DNA of 64,000 bases. Origin: Trissonchulus latispiculum. Lineage: Eukaryota > Nematoda > Enoplea > Enoplida > Ironidae. The stretch lies in contig JASAND010008634.1 in assembly GCA_030248195.1 (NCBI GenBank), forward strand, positions 35,960-99,959, in the 5' to 3' direction. Positions 30,901 through 34,231 of this stretch are shown piece after piece; position 1 is the first letter of the stretch, and every line of letters starts with the position of its first letter. The translations under genes were made by a program, and so were the position numbers. The notes beneath the pieces were generated by a model that was not told where the DNA came from, ran no database searches, and saw nothing but the letters and a program-made list of their open reading frames with translations.

Positions 30901-32585
30901 TGTATGAGTTTATATATAATTGTCTACTAATCCTGTCACGACGTAGCCGCTTGCATGCATCAGCATTGCCGTGGCAGATGTAATACCTGTTGTATGTGGA
31001 CGCGGCATTGGGGTTGGGCGGCCGCGGGGCAAATCACGTCTATGTAATAAAAGATAAAGTACTAACAAGGCGTGATTTACTCGGGTTTAAAAAAAATTTA
31101 TGCCGCCAACCAACAATATGTGACCAAAAGGAATCACCACCTTAATTTAGGCTTATTTTAGCTTTTTAAACCTTTCACTTCACTTTGATAATTTTGGCCG
31201 CTATGCTTCTGTTCTTATGCTCGAGTCGGACGCAAAATTCGCATGTAGTGCTTATGGTTTCGAGCTTTAATACACAGGCATAGAGCGAGTGAGCGTACCC
31301 CTCGTTACCCCCGTTTCTGCTGGGTACCATAAACCATTTGCGGGGGTGGGGGCCAGCCTTTAGCGTGAAGAAGATGTGTCACGCTATGTATAGAATATGA
31401 AAGCTATCATACTCTTATGTATTATGTACTCTTGTTTGTAGCAATTGTGGCTCCATAGAATGCGTTCGACTAATGAATGATGATCATTTCATTTCTGGAG
31501 CTGATAACGGGTACGCAATACTATTGTACTCTGCTTTTGCCTAGTACTTCTTCCTTTACTCTTTTAATACTGTTCTTTACAACCCACAATGGTTTTTTTG
31601 GTAAGGAATAGGTATGAAAATTCTGAACAAAAAGCACTGATTCGTATTATTTTTGTAGGTACAGTAGGACTTATTGTTTTATGGCAGGTTTTTGTTACAA
31701 TCGAACTAATTGAAGATTAGATAAATTTTTTCGAGTTCACTATATTTATGGTTTCAATTACTGCGGTTGTTATGCTGTAGAACCTTGAGTGTTTGGTCAA
31801 CGTCTCGCAAAAAACCAGTCTGTACTGTGACAGGACATTCTTCTGTAAACGGTGGAGATTGTTGGATTACGGCAGTTGCTTGTTATCCCTACACCGACCT
31901 GGTGGCCTCAGGTTAGAACTACGTACACAACTTTATGATGATCAAGTTTTGTTAGGGATGATTTAGATGGTTTTTAGATGATGATTTGATCATTGGCTCA
32001 ATGTTTCTGTCTCGGATAGCTCGCTTTTGTCTCTGAAATAATAATTACCGGATGCTCCGTGGGGGATCACTTGATGTGCTAAGTTGTGAGATGTCTAGCT
32101 GTTATCTGTCAGCCCATATCCACTGGTTAATATAGTGTATTTTTAGGTTGGATACGTGCTGTTTTATTTTTCAGGATCTATGAATGGTGAAGTTTCCCTT
32201 TGGGCTTGCTCTGAAGATTATAAGAGCTTGGAGAAGCTGTTCTCAGTTCCCCTTGTAAGCTGCGCGGAAGTTATTCGTGCGTTCAGTGGTTGCGAAAATT
32301 AGTTATTTGAGTGTCCATGTTTATTTCTGCTAACGGCCAACCGAAAGCTTAGCTTGCTGACCGACCATTATAATATTAATATGTCAAGTCATGTTTCTGA
32401 TGTATTTGCTTTGTCTGTTTGTTTAGGCAGGCTTCATTAACAGCCTTGTGTTTACTTCGGATGGAAAGAAACTGGTTTGTGCGGTTGGACAGGAGCATCG
32501 ACTTGGACGTTGGTGGCGAAACAAGAGTGCCCGAAATAGAGTTGTAATCATACCGCTAACAATATCCGAATCCGATTCATCTTAA
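938..32585 (+). CDS. RRP9: RRP9/U3-55K WD40 protein gene (whole gene span, 5' incomplete)
   Basis: The family is the U3 snoRNP-specific WD40 protein, which acts in the nucleolus in 18S rRNA processing. Resolved exons are 938-979, 5464-5590, 5751-5875, 6381-6473, 7695-7795, 8206-8320, 31442-31510, 31781-31911, 32175-32254 and 32427-32585 (1042 coding bases, about 347 residues). Exon phases agree throughout except at one junction. Family hallmarks, judged from memory of vertebrate RRP9, appear in order: EQQGRLRRKIA, the first WD blade (LKGHNPTVNCV), GLAFRRDSLQLFSASSDRSV, GGRDRTVRVWKI, ISGADNG and the C-terminal VGQEHRLGRWWR. The N-terminal ~120 residues are missing on the left. Between 7795 and 8206 a short linker of roughly 8-10 residues is unresolved, because splicing those exons directly gives an in-frame stop. 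The intron 8321-31441 is 23.1 kb and carries the Polinton and other repeats. Confidence 0.9.
1137..1526. mobile_element. hAT-type MITE, 390 bp
   Basis: Termini are CACTGGCGGATCCAGG and the inverted CCTGGATCCGCCCCTG. The element is flanked by an exact 8-bp direct repeat ATTAGTAT (1129-1136 and 1527-1534), the length made by hAT transposases. The interior is G/C-rich with no coding capacity. Confidence 0.85.
2131..2166. repeat. Perfect 16-bp stem hairpin, 5' cap of copy A
   Basis: TATTATGTAGGGGCGC pairs completely with GCGCCCCTACATAATA across the loop GACA. It is followed by ATGGGTATAAAGG, a string shared by the other copies. Confidence 0.9.
2875..3830 (+). repeat. 149-bp minisatellite, about six units
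   Basis: The unit contains CCCACCCACTGTGGGTCCGG, AAAAGTGGTCAAGTTTGGTA and ATTATGCCACCCACAAAAAG. Starts of successive units lie 149 bp apart (for example 3108, 3257, 3406, 3555). Because 149 is not a multiple of three, open frames cycle through the array; the several ORFs of 120-146 codons here are artefacts. A diverged version of the same unit forms the array in copy F (60985-61350). Confidence 0.9.
3931..4671. repeat. Foldback module ending copy A
   Basis: Arms of about 170 bp are inverted: left ACAAGTAATAAAA...CGCGGGC (3931-4090) and right GTCCGCGAATATGG...TTACTTGTA (4488-4671). The arms repeat the strings ATATGGG and GGACTAG several times. The right end carries the stem ATGCTCC/GGAGCAT (4641-4657), which the left arm lacks. 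The ~400 bp centre is AT-rich and non-coding. Confidence 0.85.
4773..5044. mobile_element. hAT-type MITE, 272 bp
   Basis: Inverted termini CAAGGCCGCACCCA and TGGGTGCGGGCCTG are flanked by the exact 8-bp repeat CTGCCATT (4765-4772 and 5045-5052). Confidence 0.85.
5464..5590 (+). CDS. RRP9: RRP9 exon b (first WD blade)
   Basis: The acceptor is TTTTTTAG, the donor GTTTGT. Phase 0 reading gives MVHLKGHNPTVNCV and SGARDGSLIK; the final T is completed by GG of the next exon to make the blade-closing W. Confidence 0.88.
5751..5875 (+). CDS. RRP9: RRP9 exon c
   Basis: The acceptor is AATTTTTTAG, the donor GTAAG. The exon encodes DLERCRRQVTIRG..., then HSDSVLAAAVSDNEKYL, the second WD blade. It ends in phase 0. 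Confidence 0.88.
6381..6473 (+). CDS. RRP9: RRP9 exon d
   Basis: The acceptor is TTTAATTTAG, the donor GTTTGT. It encodes VSGGKDCVINVWNAATMEH and FKGHKGHIT, 31 codons. Confidence 0.88.
6474..7694 (+). other. RRP9 intron, no gene seen
   Basis: The intron is AT-rich. A G/C-rich stretch near 6950-7000 (GGGGCACCCACG then GGGGGAGGGG) resembles MITE debris near 58920. The 116-codon open frame from 6388 runs out of the previous exon in the wrong frame. Confidence 0.5.
7695..7795 (+). CDS. RRP9: RRP9 exon e
   Basis: The acceptor is TTTTTTAG, the donor GTAAG. It encodes GLAFRRDSLQLFSASSDRSV then KVWDLNEMGYVET, among the most conserved RRP9 segments. It ends in phase 2 (TT). Confidence 0.92.
8206..8320 (+). 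CDS. RRP9: RRP9 exon f
   Basis: The acceptor is AGATTCAG, the donor GTACGT. It encodes LSIDSLMKERAVSCGGRDRT and VRVWKIVEESQLLF. It needs one preceding base, so a mini-exon must lie between 7796 and 8205. A weak candidate is about 8101-8126 (after GCAGGTA, before GTTGCT), but its acceptor is not canonical. Confidence 0.9.
8365..8985 (+). mobile_element. Composite repeat, copy B, 5' part (split by the Polinton)
   Basis: An imperfect cap hairpin (TATAGGG...CCCTATA, about 8372-8400) is followed by ATATGGGTGTATAAGG and a leader clearly homologous to those at 11946 and 59040. It then runs into the ~150 bp minisatellite motif TTTCCTTCATTGACAATAG. That motif is interrupted at 8986 and resumes at 22347 (ACAATAGAGCTTGCGTCTGG), so the Polinton inserted here. 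Confidence 0.75.
8986..9400. repeat. Polinton left terminal inverted repeat
   Basis: It contains three copies of a subterminal motif CCCAGTTTTGGCGCAGCAGC (9004, 9103 with one change, 9363 with one change), each followed by CC(T)ATCTATAGTGTG-like sequence. It pairs with 21900-22346. About 150 bp near 9130-9280 has no counterpart on the right. The inner limit is approximate. Confidence 0.8.
9401..9849. other. Polinton interior, no gene seen
   Basis: AT-rich sequence between the left terminus and the first ORF. No supported feature. Confidence 0.4.
9850..10083 (+). pseudogene. Polinton small membrane-protein ORF, split by a retrotransposon
   Basis: It starts MNTETRGSKHVYAFYSMF and has one hydrophobic segment (about residues 13-35) followed by a polar tail. 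The frame is broken by the non-LTR insertion at 10084; a basic C-terminal remainder containing KKTRAKLL continues at about 10648-10743. I do not recognise the family. Confidence 0.5.
10084..10636 (+). mobile_element. 5'-truncated non-LTR retrotransposon, 553 bp
   Basis: It keeps only the last part of ORF2: the end of an RNase H domain (GHCGIYGNARADHLARNGA), then in a second frame a C-terminal Zn-knuckle region (CPDCLQDEETLEHLLLECP), with a frameshift between them near 10310. The 3' tail is (GAT)n. The direct repeat ATGTAAGAGTA flanks it at 10073-10083 and 10637-10647; its left edge could be shorter because of the GAT run. It belongs to the RNase H-bearing I/R1-like group, as does the larger copy at 19449. 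Confidence 0.85.
10743..10862 (+). CDS. Small Polinton ORF, 39 aa, unidentified
   Basis: It runs from ATG at 10743 to TGA at 10860-10862, with FGRIASLHITREDLLKT at the C-terminus. It lies directly after the split membrane-protein ORF on the same strand. Short enough to be chance. Confidence 0.25.
   Translation: MCPFIAEKYCVLLCLIDKNQVMFGRIASLHITREDLLKT
10995..11144 (+). CDS. C2H2 zinc-finger microprotein, 49 aa
   Basis: ATG at 10995, stop TAA 11142-11144. The start MVFKCAVCSATFSDLQEKCK is followed by HIKKEH, giving a single CxxC...HxxxxH finger, and then a basic, Q-rich tail. It is intact and too short for ordinary ORF cut-offs. It sits 5' of, and slightly overlapping, the NADAR frame. DNA or RNA binding is the family expectation; its role in the element is unknown. 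Confidence 0.6.
   Translation: MVFKCAVCSATFSDLQEKCKHIKKEHSKHYSAESQSNHMRRLKQQTTSG
11113..11594 (+). pseudogene. NADAR-domain protein (DUF1768/YbiA-like), frame-broken
   Basis: NADAR proteins are small macro-related enzymes; bacterial and phage members are reported to act on ADP-ribosylated guanine or riboflavin intermediates. Two frames carry it. The first (11113-11281) has FSNFYRSTSTVCGIVF, VEQYYQAEKAKYFGDW, then a stop at 11279-11281. The second (open from about 11328) has QQWIRHCEKVVETGIKEK, KFDTFWACVLDISDPN and SQWTGQNTTG, ending at 11594. These match the family order: SNFY, VEQYxQxxKA, the central helix, DxxW, WxGxN. The middle (11281-11327) is disrupted by at least one frameshift. AATAAA follows at about 11643. 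It lies between the zinc-finger ORF and the packaging ATPase on the same strand, so it looks like element cargo. Confidence 0.72.
11671..11909 (+). pseudogene. Polinton packaging ATPase, N-terminal fragment
   Basis: A leader of about 30 codons in one frame is followed, after a frameshift near 11765, by HPFTCIVAALTKAGKTTFV, containing a Walker-A-like loop, and by PPPQKIIWCYTEWQ. This is the typical start of Polinton FtsK/HerA-type ATPases, which pump DNA into capsids. The first glycine of the P-loop appears as alanine. The gene stops dead at 11909, where composite repeat C begins; Walker B and the rest are missing. Confidence 0.75.
11910..11945. repeat. Perfect 16-bp stem hairpin, cap of copy C
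   Basis: TATTATAGGGGAGCGC pairs with GCGCTCCCCTATAATA over loop GAGA. Compared with copy A the stem differs at several positions on both sides while remaining fully paired. Confidence 0.92.
12900..13430 (+). repeat. ~153-bp minisatellite in copy C
   Basis: Units contain GGTTGCGCTGCAGTAGAGTG, GAAGTACAGCACGGCCTATA and TGAGTTTCCTTCACCGACAG. GAAGTACAG recurs at 12947, 13102 and 13255. The same unit is present at 8965/22347, 24180-24440 (inverted), 59990-60071, 61468-61775 and 62520-62980. Confidence 0.88.
13652..13887 (+). pseudogene. Polinton integrase, C-terminal SH3-like part
   Basis: The sequence KLKVGDLVQISEAKGLFAKG then YLPNWSEEIFRI and GRFYEEELQ is the conserved C-terminal barrel of Polinton retroviral-type integrases (the F54H12.3-like family in nematodes). 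The catalytic DDE core and zinc domain are missing; composite C abuts the fragment upstream. Stop at 13885-13887. Confidence 0.8.
13904..14020 (+). pseudogene. Polinton integrase chromodomain, frame-shifted
   Basis: This 38-codon frame encodes TEYFVKWLGCPEKFNSWV, a chromodomain core that normally forms the extreme C-terminus of Polinton integrases. It is one frame off from the SH3-like part, so it is a broken piece of the same gene. It ends TAG 14018-14020 and overlaps the start of the next ORF. Confidence 0.75.
13995..14450 (+). pseudogene. Polinton LPSN-type conserved protein, degraded
   Basis: The open frame 13995-14180 encodes DFYLQLPSNTNDF and RIDLDGEWEVALVEFLCPV, then a TW motif. This N-terminal signature (F/Y-x-x-LPSN, then IxLxGxWEVAL) is common to a protein encoded beside the integrase in many metazoan Polintons. 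Later pieces, such as KLSKRLAYVLGYF near 14390, occur in other frames, so the gene is broken. A minor structural (penton or PX/PY-like) role is my inference. Confidence 0.6.
14626..14925 (+). pseudogene. Polinton ORF with HVDAHDSPVRQVW, unidentified
   Basis: The open frame 14626-14874 includes VPVTLPSGQRYRR, EFSRMGNTVEFEHVDAH and DSPVRQVWIYF. A continuation in another frame near 14855-14925 reads AIADEWRSVFVTIRRF, so there is a frameshift near 14850. Codon-like constraint and position suggest an element gene; I cannot name the family. Confidence 0.4.
15008..15363. mobile_element. G-rich MITE, 356 bp
   Basis: Inverted termini CAGGGTATTTTTTA and TAAAAAATACCCTG are flanked by TTATTC on both sides (15002-15007 and 15364-15369). 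The interior has long G runs and no coding capacity. The 6-bp duplication does not fit hAT; the superfamily is uncertain. Confidence 0.8.
15364..16160 (+). pseudogene. Decayed Polinton coding region
   Basis: Short open pieces in alternating frames suggest an eroded gene: VKRALLQHTRCL near 15500, an 83-codon frame at 15572-15823, and 15929-16120 (TDVWIVFPANDENLLSNCLG). None matches a family I can name; a capsid protein is possible from the position but unsupported. Confidence 0.3.
16165..16915. mobile_element. Inverted-repeat element with GCGGAA-type arms
   Basis: The left arm (16172-16260) contains GTTTCAACCTGTGTTTTTCG and TTTTTTGCGGAATTTCGCA. The right arm (16800-16910) is its inverted relative, ending AAAAACACAGGTTTCAAC. 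A G-rich module (GGGGGTCTGGGGGCGGAACC, 16445) like that in the 1137 MITE lies inside. A clean target duplication was not seen. Confidence 0.6.
17194..17418 (+). CDS. Polinton ORF, 74 aa, unidentified
   Basis: ATG 17194 to stop 17416-17418. The sequence starts MTIPVFYFDSKLDDAFTF and contains ITAMQKLGIKFEILDFAMLL and EIYPFRIYC. It is uninterrupted and compositionally protein-like, on the same strand as the other element genes. No family recognised. Confidence 0.45.
   Translation: MTIPVFYFDSKLDDAFTFSVITAMQKLGIKFEILDFAMLLMAYEIYPFRIYCSLDFTEVIYYFIETNPSFLVNP
17754..18015 (+). pseudogene. Polinton ORF with signal-like N-terminus
   Basis: The first frame (17754-17921, 55 codons) begins MFRIVIGFIFVCYSAPGVNR, like a signal peptide or short anchor, and has a second hydrophobic stretch (GVGILLGAAVL). 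A second frame from about 17900 continues with DASTQPDFISPAQLGEEEAT to a stop at 18015. The two overlap, suggesting one gene with a frameshift. Function unknown. Confidence 0.35.
18649..19142 (+). pseudogene. RING-finger protein in the Polinton, frame-shifted
   Basis: RING proteins are usually E3 ubiquitin ligases. The frame 18649-19077 gives a Ser/Thr-rich N-terminal region and then LTCSACLLPITVVREIAQT and HCSHFF. The second half of the RING continues in the frame ending at 19142: HEQCIRRWTRRVHTCPQCRE. Together they have the C-x2-C, CxH, HxxC and CPxC spacing of a RING-H2 domain, with a one-base shift near 19005-19015. Upstream acidic pieces (for example ESEADEDISSQHE near 18530) sit in other frames. 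It lies inside the Polinton termini, so it is probably cargo; a captured host gene is equally possible. Confidence 0.65.
19505..19792 (-). pseudogene. Non-LTR ORF2 C-terminal zinc-knuckle part
   Basis: RRDRIILSQLRTGKSMLLSE, then CTSCGEEVGTLSHLLLDCPA, give the CxxC...HxxxC knuckle that closes ORF2 in this group. It is out of frame with the RT/RNase H frame just upstream, so the copy has a frameshift or stop near 19800-19840. Confidence 0.85.
19838..21487 (-). CDS. Non-LTR ORF2: partial RT plus RNase H, 549 codons
   Basis: The first part (about residues 1-300) is RT fingers/palm/thumb: GVPQGSGLSPLLF, then the catalytic FADDLAIW. From about residue 380 comes RNase H: VWTDGAAKGG, FRAELTAVSAGLDWL, MTDSQSVV and IPGHSGIRGNEIADQLA, covering the catalytic Asp/Glu/Asp/Asp positions. 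Endonuclease and the RT N-terminus are missing by 5' truncation; the frame extends slightly upstream of the first Met to the truncation point. The RNase H places it in the I/R1/Outcast-like group. A stop follows WLGSISQ. Confidence 0.9.
   Translation of the reverse strand: MFGTVWKPALLWKLHKLGIPRCCLNWTKNFLSDRMAKVQVNESNSRLRRMHHGVPQGSGLSPLLFICFINDIAENMPQDVQISLFADDLAIWTQSSNLDEASDLLQLALNQIDAWAKRWKKDINVTKSEYTIFTTHNKEANRTLPLKLAGQDLPFNKTPVFLGITFDRLLNFGPHVQKMKAKLWPRLQALSKLAGTNWGSSKEDLRRSVYLSYIRSAMDYCAAAWLPGSAHTHQETIGKIQNQAARIITGCLKASPIEALQVEAKLMPISHRTKELAALARERSLRLPEDNPRSTICLDLRNRRNLVTQKSWPDTGRNAAINANVEHLPREPLLPVHSVRPDERSLAASVNDVLSTSSSRTDPPEVRRAAEPELAALSHASVKVWTDGAAKGGVTEGGSGIYIESSFLKEPVTISLPAGATCNSFRAELTAVSAGLDWLVENKHRIEPTALIAIMTDSQSVVRLLKSGIRTTFSPLTWNIWKRLKELILRKCSIQWIPGHSGIRGNEIADQLATAGCHLNQSEVAIDYATAKSAIKRYVKNQWLGSISQ
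21582..21683 (+). CDS. Small Polinton ORF, 33 aa, unidentified
   Basis: ATG 21582 to TAA 21681-21683; the protein has SEEEAVEKVLSLHRNI and FPKIDIHACNV. It lies between the retrotransposon duplication and the right terminal repeat. It may be the end of a gene cut by that insertion. Low confidence because of its size. Confidence 0.25.
   Translation: MSEEEAVEKVLSLHRNILDPFPKIDIHACNVIY
21900..22346. repeat. Polinton right terminal inverted repeat
   Basis: Five tandem copies of a ~105-bp unit carry GCTGCTGCGCCAAAACTGGG or variants (at about 21905, 22003, 22109, 22211 and 22316), each followed by ATAGGATTCATATGTGGC-like sequence. It is inverted relative to 8986-9400, which has three copies. Confidence 0.82.
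22414..22740 (-). mobile_element. Probable 3' end of another non-LTR element
   Basis: Read on the minus strand, this G/C-balanced sequence ends in a CAACAAC-type tail (22412-22432). It interrupts the minisatellite unit of copy B. No protein domain is visible, so assignment rests on the tail and the insertion context. Confidence 0.45.
22735..22998. mobile_element. G-rich MITE
   Basis: Inverted termini GGCTTATTCCTAGTGGG and CCCCAAGGAATAAGCC surround an AT-rich interior with C-rich shoulders. The same terminus (AATAGAATAAGCCC) appears near 59020, where it has removed half of a cap hairpin. Confidence 0.65.
23294..23977. repeat. Foldback module of copy B
   Basis: Arms begin ACAAGAATAAAAATGCTCC and end GAGCATTTTTATTCTTGT; inner arm ends carry CCATATTCGCGG (left) and CGCGAACTTGGG (right). 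The strings GGACTAGG and ATATGG repeat along the arms. The centre is AT-rich. Confidence 0.82.
24741..25080. mobile_element. MITE with CCTGGCATT termini
   Basis: CCTGGCATTCTTTTAG on the left and CTAAAAAATGCCAGG on the right are inverted; TAT occurs on both outer sides. Inside are repeated CCCCACTTTTCGG strings. Non-coding. Confidence 0.6.
25700..25960 (+). other. 86-codon open frame, probably not a gene
   Basis: An open frame lies in the left part of the TTAA element. The 43409-43846 relative shares nearby sequence without an equivalent frame. I see no domain. Confidence 0.15.
26222..26255. repeat. Cap hairpin of copy D
   Basis: TATCATGAGGGTGCGC pairs with GCGCCCCTCATAATA over a three-base loop with two imperfections. 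It is followed by TGAGCTATAAAGG. Confidence 0.85.
26640..29880 (+). repeat. 148-bp minisatellite, about 18 units plus three longer lead units
   Basis: From 27180 each unit contains ACTGGTTCAAAGTTGAACCA, GCTACTGGAGATAGCTGGAA, GGGCATGGGGAATTCACTGG and CCGACCCATGGCTGGCCAGA. The three lead units (26640-27180) are 165-176 bp and repeat the leader end. A 300-bp block is duplicated almost exactly (28979-29278 and 29279-29578). The open frames here, including one of 280 codons at 28991-29833, arise from the period and have no protein features. Confidence 0.92.
29989..30880. repeat. Foldback module of copy D
   Basis: Near-perfect ~190 bp inverted arms: left ACAAGTAGGAAAAATGCTCC to GGGCTCATATTGACG (about 30180); right TCAATATGAGCCCAAGAG (about 30698) to TTTCCTACTTGTA. 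TTTAAAT and AGGACAAGAT strings repeat along the arms. The ~510 bp centre is unrelated AT-rich DNA. This is the best-preserved foldback in the window. Confidence 0.9.
31442..31510 (+). CDS. RRP9: RRP9 exon g
   Basis: The acceptor is TTGTTTGTAG, the donor GTACGC. It encodes CGSIECVRLMNDDHFISGAD, matching the blade after the KxPEESQLxF segment of RRP9. Phase fits the exon 23 kb upstream, which proves the two sides of the repeat-filled intron belong to one gene. Confidence 0.9.
31781..31911 (+). CDS. RRP9: RRP9 exon h
   Basis: The acceptor is TATGCTGTAG, the donor GTTAG. It encodes TLSVWSTSRKKPVCTVTGHS and WITAVACYPYTDLVASG. Confidence 0.9.
32175..32254 (+). CDS. RRP9: RRP9 exon i
   Basis: The acceptor is ATTTTTCAG, the donor GTAAG. 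It encodes SMNGEVSLWACSEDYKSLEK, then LFSVPL. Confidence 0.9.
32427..32585 (+). CDS. RRP9: RRP9 last exon
   Basis: The acceptor is TTGTTTAG. It encodes AGFINSLVFTSDGKKLVCAV then GQEHRLGRWWRNKSARNR and a short acidic end, stop TAA 32583-32585. The C-terminal block is diagnostic for RRP9. ATTAAA near 32667 is a possible poly(A) signal. Confidence 0.93.
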   Translation, partial: AGFINSLVFTSDGKKLVCAVGQEHRLGRWWRNKSARNRVVIIPLTISESDSS

Positions 32586-33890
32586 TATTTACTTCATTGT
32601 CTATTCTTTCCTTGTTTACGTGGATAGTTTTGTTTGTTTGTAGGTTAATTTGTTGATTTGTCTGTTATTAAAAGTCTGTATTTTTAAATGAAGCTAAGCC
32701 ACGAATCTGTGGATTTGGTAATGCCTCGCAACTCCGATATAGTTTAGTCTTAGTGTGAGGTAGAAAAGGTAAATCAAAGGATTACCAGCTTAGATATTAT
32801 GCTTGTTGTTTATGACAATGCTGTAGTGTGATGGTCACATCTAGAGCGTTGAAAAGTTTCATACGTATATGCAAACAAATGGTTAATTAATGTGTTCAGA
32901 AATTTACGTTTGTGGGTATCAGTGATTACCGCCTTAACCTTGCGATTTCTCCATTGTCGCACACAGCCCTGCGGGAGCTGCCGTGAAACTGCACCGCTAT
33001 CCATCCGTATCCGGTAGTTTCACTTACCAACTGTAAGGGCTACAGCAATTTAATAACAGTCCGTGGGGAAATCAGGTTTTAGATAAAACCCTAGGTTAAG
33101 AACATCAACAGGTATATAGGTATTTAGTTGAAGACTGGTAGTTGACGTTGCTTGAGTCTGTCAGTTGCTGTAGTAGTATCTTGTCGTATGGAATACTGAT
33201 TGCCGTTTACCGAGAGATGGAAAGAAGAGACATTTTCGAGCTAGTTTACCACAGTGAAATGATTGGCTAGTGTTAGTGTTTAGTTTTAGTTTTAGGCGTC
33301 GTACCAAAACAGTATCGTTCTGTCAAATGGTGCAGTTTCTAGAACACAGAGCTGATATAAAGCTAAATTTTGTTTGATTGTTATTCAAAGCAGAAAGAAT
33401 GTCTACACAATTGAGAAACAGCCACCCCATGTACTATCTTCAAAACACGCAGACAGTGGTTAGGTTAATTCGCTCCGGCGGCAGGAAAATTGTTTTTTCA
33501 TCTTTTTATCCTTTTTGCTTCTCAATATTTCTGACCATCGGAACCTAACAGGGTTGTCGGCCGCGCCATTCGCCCCCCTTGGGAGCGCCCCTGCTTTCAA
33601 GGATTTTATGTTAATTGACTAAAATTGAAATCTAATTTCAGTGACTGAAACACCGTTTGTGTTGGTGCTGACATTTTGTAGTATAGATGCTACTGTACAG
33701 AAAGTGAAATGACACTTGTTTACTATTAATTTCGCATAAAATCGTATCTACACAAGTTTCAAAAATTTGAGTAAAACGCAAAAAATCAGCATTTATCTAA
33801 ACACAGTCAACTAATTTTAAGTATTTCAACGGCAGAAAATTCTAGGTTTTCAGTTGCAACATCCTCACAACCAGCTAACAGAAGCCCATC
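32586..33890. other. Intergenic, RRP9 to collagen (convergent 3' ends)
   Basis: No supported gene. A 64-codon minus-strand frame (32810-33004) has no recognisable domain. A G/C-rich patch near 33540-33600 (GTTGTCGGCCGCGCC) may be MITE debris. Confidence 0.5.
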
Positions 33891-34231
33891 TTAATGCTTC
33901 TTGTATCCACCTCCACCTCCGCCATTACCGCCACCACCATTGCCGCCAGTTGGGTAGCCACCACCCCCACCATTTCCACCTCCACCACCTCCACCACCGC
34001 CGCTTCCTCTGGGTGGGCATGGACAGTATTGAGCATCTGGCCCGCTTTGACCAGCACCTCCGGGACCTCCTGGACCTCCAGGGTTTCCGTTGCGTCCGGG
34101 ATCTCCTGATGGTCCGGGTGGTCCCTGTGGCCCAGGTGGGCCGTCAGGTCCAGATCCTCCCTTTGGTCCCTGAGGTCCGGCTGGTCCAACCAAACCAGGT
34201 TCTCCCTTTGGTCCTGGAGTTCCTTTGCCTC
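33891..34231 (-). CDS. Collagen exon 5
   Basis: The acceptor is GTTTTAG. Gly-X-Y block ([18 protein letters not shown]...), then [13 protein letters not shown], a Gly/Asn tail and stop TAA 33891-33893. Antisense open frames of 100-170 codons here are compositional shadows. Confidence 0.93.

Larger units (their letters stand above)
25237..31141. mobile_element. TTAA-flanked (piggyBac-type) element, 5.9 kb with nested repeat
   Basis: Termini GGTGGTGATTCCCTTTGGTC and the inverted GACCAAAAGGAATCACCACC are bounded by TTAA (25233-25236, 31142-31145). TTAA duplication is the mark of piggyBac-type transposition. Most of its length is composite repeat D; the rest, about 1 kb left and 0.26 kb right, is non-coding, so it is a MITE that received an insertion. 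A smaller relative is at 43409-43846. Confidence 0.75.
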
